From NCBI GenBank assembly GCA_012841735.1, contig DUUE01000412.1, positions 1 through 5,991 of the forward strand: DNA of 5,991 nucleotides, read 5' to 3'. The stretch comes from Bacillota bacterium. GTDB lineage: Bacteria > Bacillota > Dethiobacteria > Dethiobacterales > Dethiobacteraceae. Of the stretch, positions 5,196-5,991 are shown piece by piece (the stretch's first letter is position 1; the number at the start of each line of letters is the position of its first letter). The notes under the pieces were generated by a model. It was not told the origin of the DNA and did not search any database. It saw only the letters and a list, made by a program, of their open reading frames with translations. The position numbers were made by a program, and so were the translations under genes.

Positions 5196-5991
5196 CTAAC
5201 CCCTGCCGCCCGTGCCCTGCCGGAGAGCAAAAAAGGCGCCGCAGAGCAGGGGCAGGTAATATGTAAAAAACCGCCAGGCCACAATAAAAACACCAAGGAG
5301 CGCGGCAGGGACAAAAGCGGCAAAAAGCGTGGCCAGCCCCAGTTCAACCGCACCACTGCCGCCGGGAACAGGAATATAGGGCTGCACCAGCATGATAATA
5401 ACCTGCCGGAGAAAGGTGGCGACAAAATCGGCCTGCACGCCGAAACCTGCCAAAAGCAGCGGTGCAATGGTATAATACAAGCCCCAGTAGAGCACAGTCA
5501 GCCCCAGGGGCACAAGGAGGCGCAGGCTGCTTTGGCGGCTGATGTGTCCCACTGTGGTCCGGAAACGTTCCGTTTCCTGCAAAACCCGCTCCGGAACACG
5601 GGCGAAGCGCGACCGGCTGCCGGTCAGGCGCGCCACACAAGGCAGACGGGTAAAAAAGCCCACCAGCCGCACGACCAGTCCCGACTGCCACATGAGCAGT
5701 ATGTAGAGCAGGACAGTGGCGGCCACCACCCAGAAGGCATACCGGGAAAGCACCGCCAGCGGCTGACTCCCGCTCAGGGCGCGCCCTTGCAGCAGGAGGA
5801 CGGCGGCGGCAAAAACAAGGGTACATTTGGTAAAAAAAGCGCGCAAAAGTGCCATGGCCGCCGCTTCACCGGCCGCCAGGCCCAGGCGGGTCAGCGCATA
5901 AATCTGCGCCGGCCATTCGCCGATGGCCAGCGGGGTCACCCCGGCAAAAAAGAAAGTGGAAAGATAGACACGTACGGCGGACCCAAGCCCC
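5196..5991 (-). CDS. Flippase-like integral membrane protein (UPF0104 / lysylphosphatidylglycerol synthase TM-region family), 5' end outside window
   Basis: The frame is open to the window edge, leaving 264 visible residues of a family that usually has about 300-340. The visible N-terminal part reads RVYLSTFFFAGVTPLAIGEWPAQ, the family's conserved segment with Pro and Gly-Glu between membrane helices. Several further hydrophobic segments follow, separated by an Arg-rich loop with many basic residues in the middle. The hallmark C-terminal motif PYIPVPGGSGAVELG (residues about 204-218) precedes a helix with Arg240 and FTYYLPLLCGAFFAL. Such proteins are the membrane part of MprF or stand alone; roles in lipid flipping or polyprenyl-linked lipids are proposed, and the substrate cannot be told here. 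GTG 5939 looks internal because the family motif begins upstream of it. It ends 170 bases before the AtpZ/AtpI-like gene, and a functional link to the ATPase is not evident. Confidence 0.85.
   Translation of the reverse strand, partial: GLGSAVRVYLSTFFFAGVTPLAIGEWPAQIYALTRLGLAAGEAAAMALLRAFFTKCTLVFAAAVLLLQGRALSGSQPLAVLSRYAFWVVAATVLLYILLMWQSGLVVRLVGFFTRLPCVARLTGSRSRFARVPERVLQETERFRTTVGHISRQSSLRLLVPLGLTVLYWGLYYTIAPLLLAGFGVQADFVATFLRQVIIMLVQPYIPVPGGSGAVELGLATLFAAFVPAALLGVFIVAWRFFTYYLPLLCGAFFALRQGTGGRG

Overview
This window is a slice of a bacterial V-type (V/A-type) ATPase operon, all read on the minus strand (right to left). It holds the peripheral-stalk and membrane half of the machine. In transcription order it contains: the 3' part of a flippase-like multispanning membrane protein gene (5196-5991, open at the window edge); a 170-base spacer with a candidate promoter and a long imperfect dyad; a 67-residue two-helix membrane protein resembling the AtpZ/AtpI family (4822-5025); the short coiled-coil stalk subunit G/H (4437-4763); subunit I (2495-4450); the proteolipid K (1934-2416); stalk subunit E (1321-1920); subunit C (286-1290); and subunit F (1-299, cut off near its C-terminus). 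The order G/H-I-K-E-C-F is the one known from Enterococcus hirae (ntpFIKECG) and Thermus. Subunits A, B and D would be expected just beyond position 1 but are not visible here.

The organism looks like a bacterium of the Firmicutes/Clostridia type. The K subunit is the 4-helix double-hairpin form with a single ion-binding glutamate and an E. hirae-like sodium-ligand set. Most starts are preceded by strong AGGAGG-like sites, and base composition is roughly balanced and even across the genes. A species cannot be named from this evidence.

The genes should act as one complex. E and G/H form the peripheral stalks and I the stator membrane subunit with the two conserved arginines. K forms the rotating ring, C links ring to shaft, and F belongs to the central shaft. 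Genes are tightly packed, with overlaps at G/I and C/F and short gaps elsewhere. The exceptions are a 78-base, A/T-rich gap before K and a 58-base gap before G/H. The points most worth a second look are the AtpZ/AtpI-like gene at the head of a V-type operon, the complete predicted sodium site in K, and the structured leader between the flippase-like gene and the ATPase genes. Nothing in the window amounts to a clearly new defence or mobile system. No RNA gene, insertion sequence or CRISPR array is seen.
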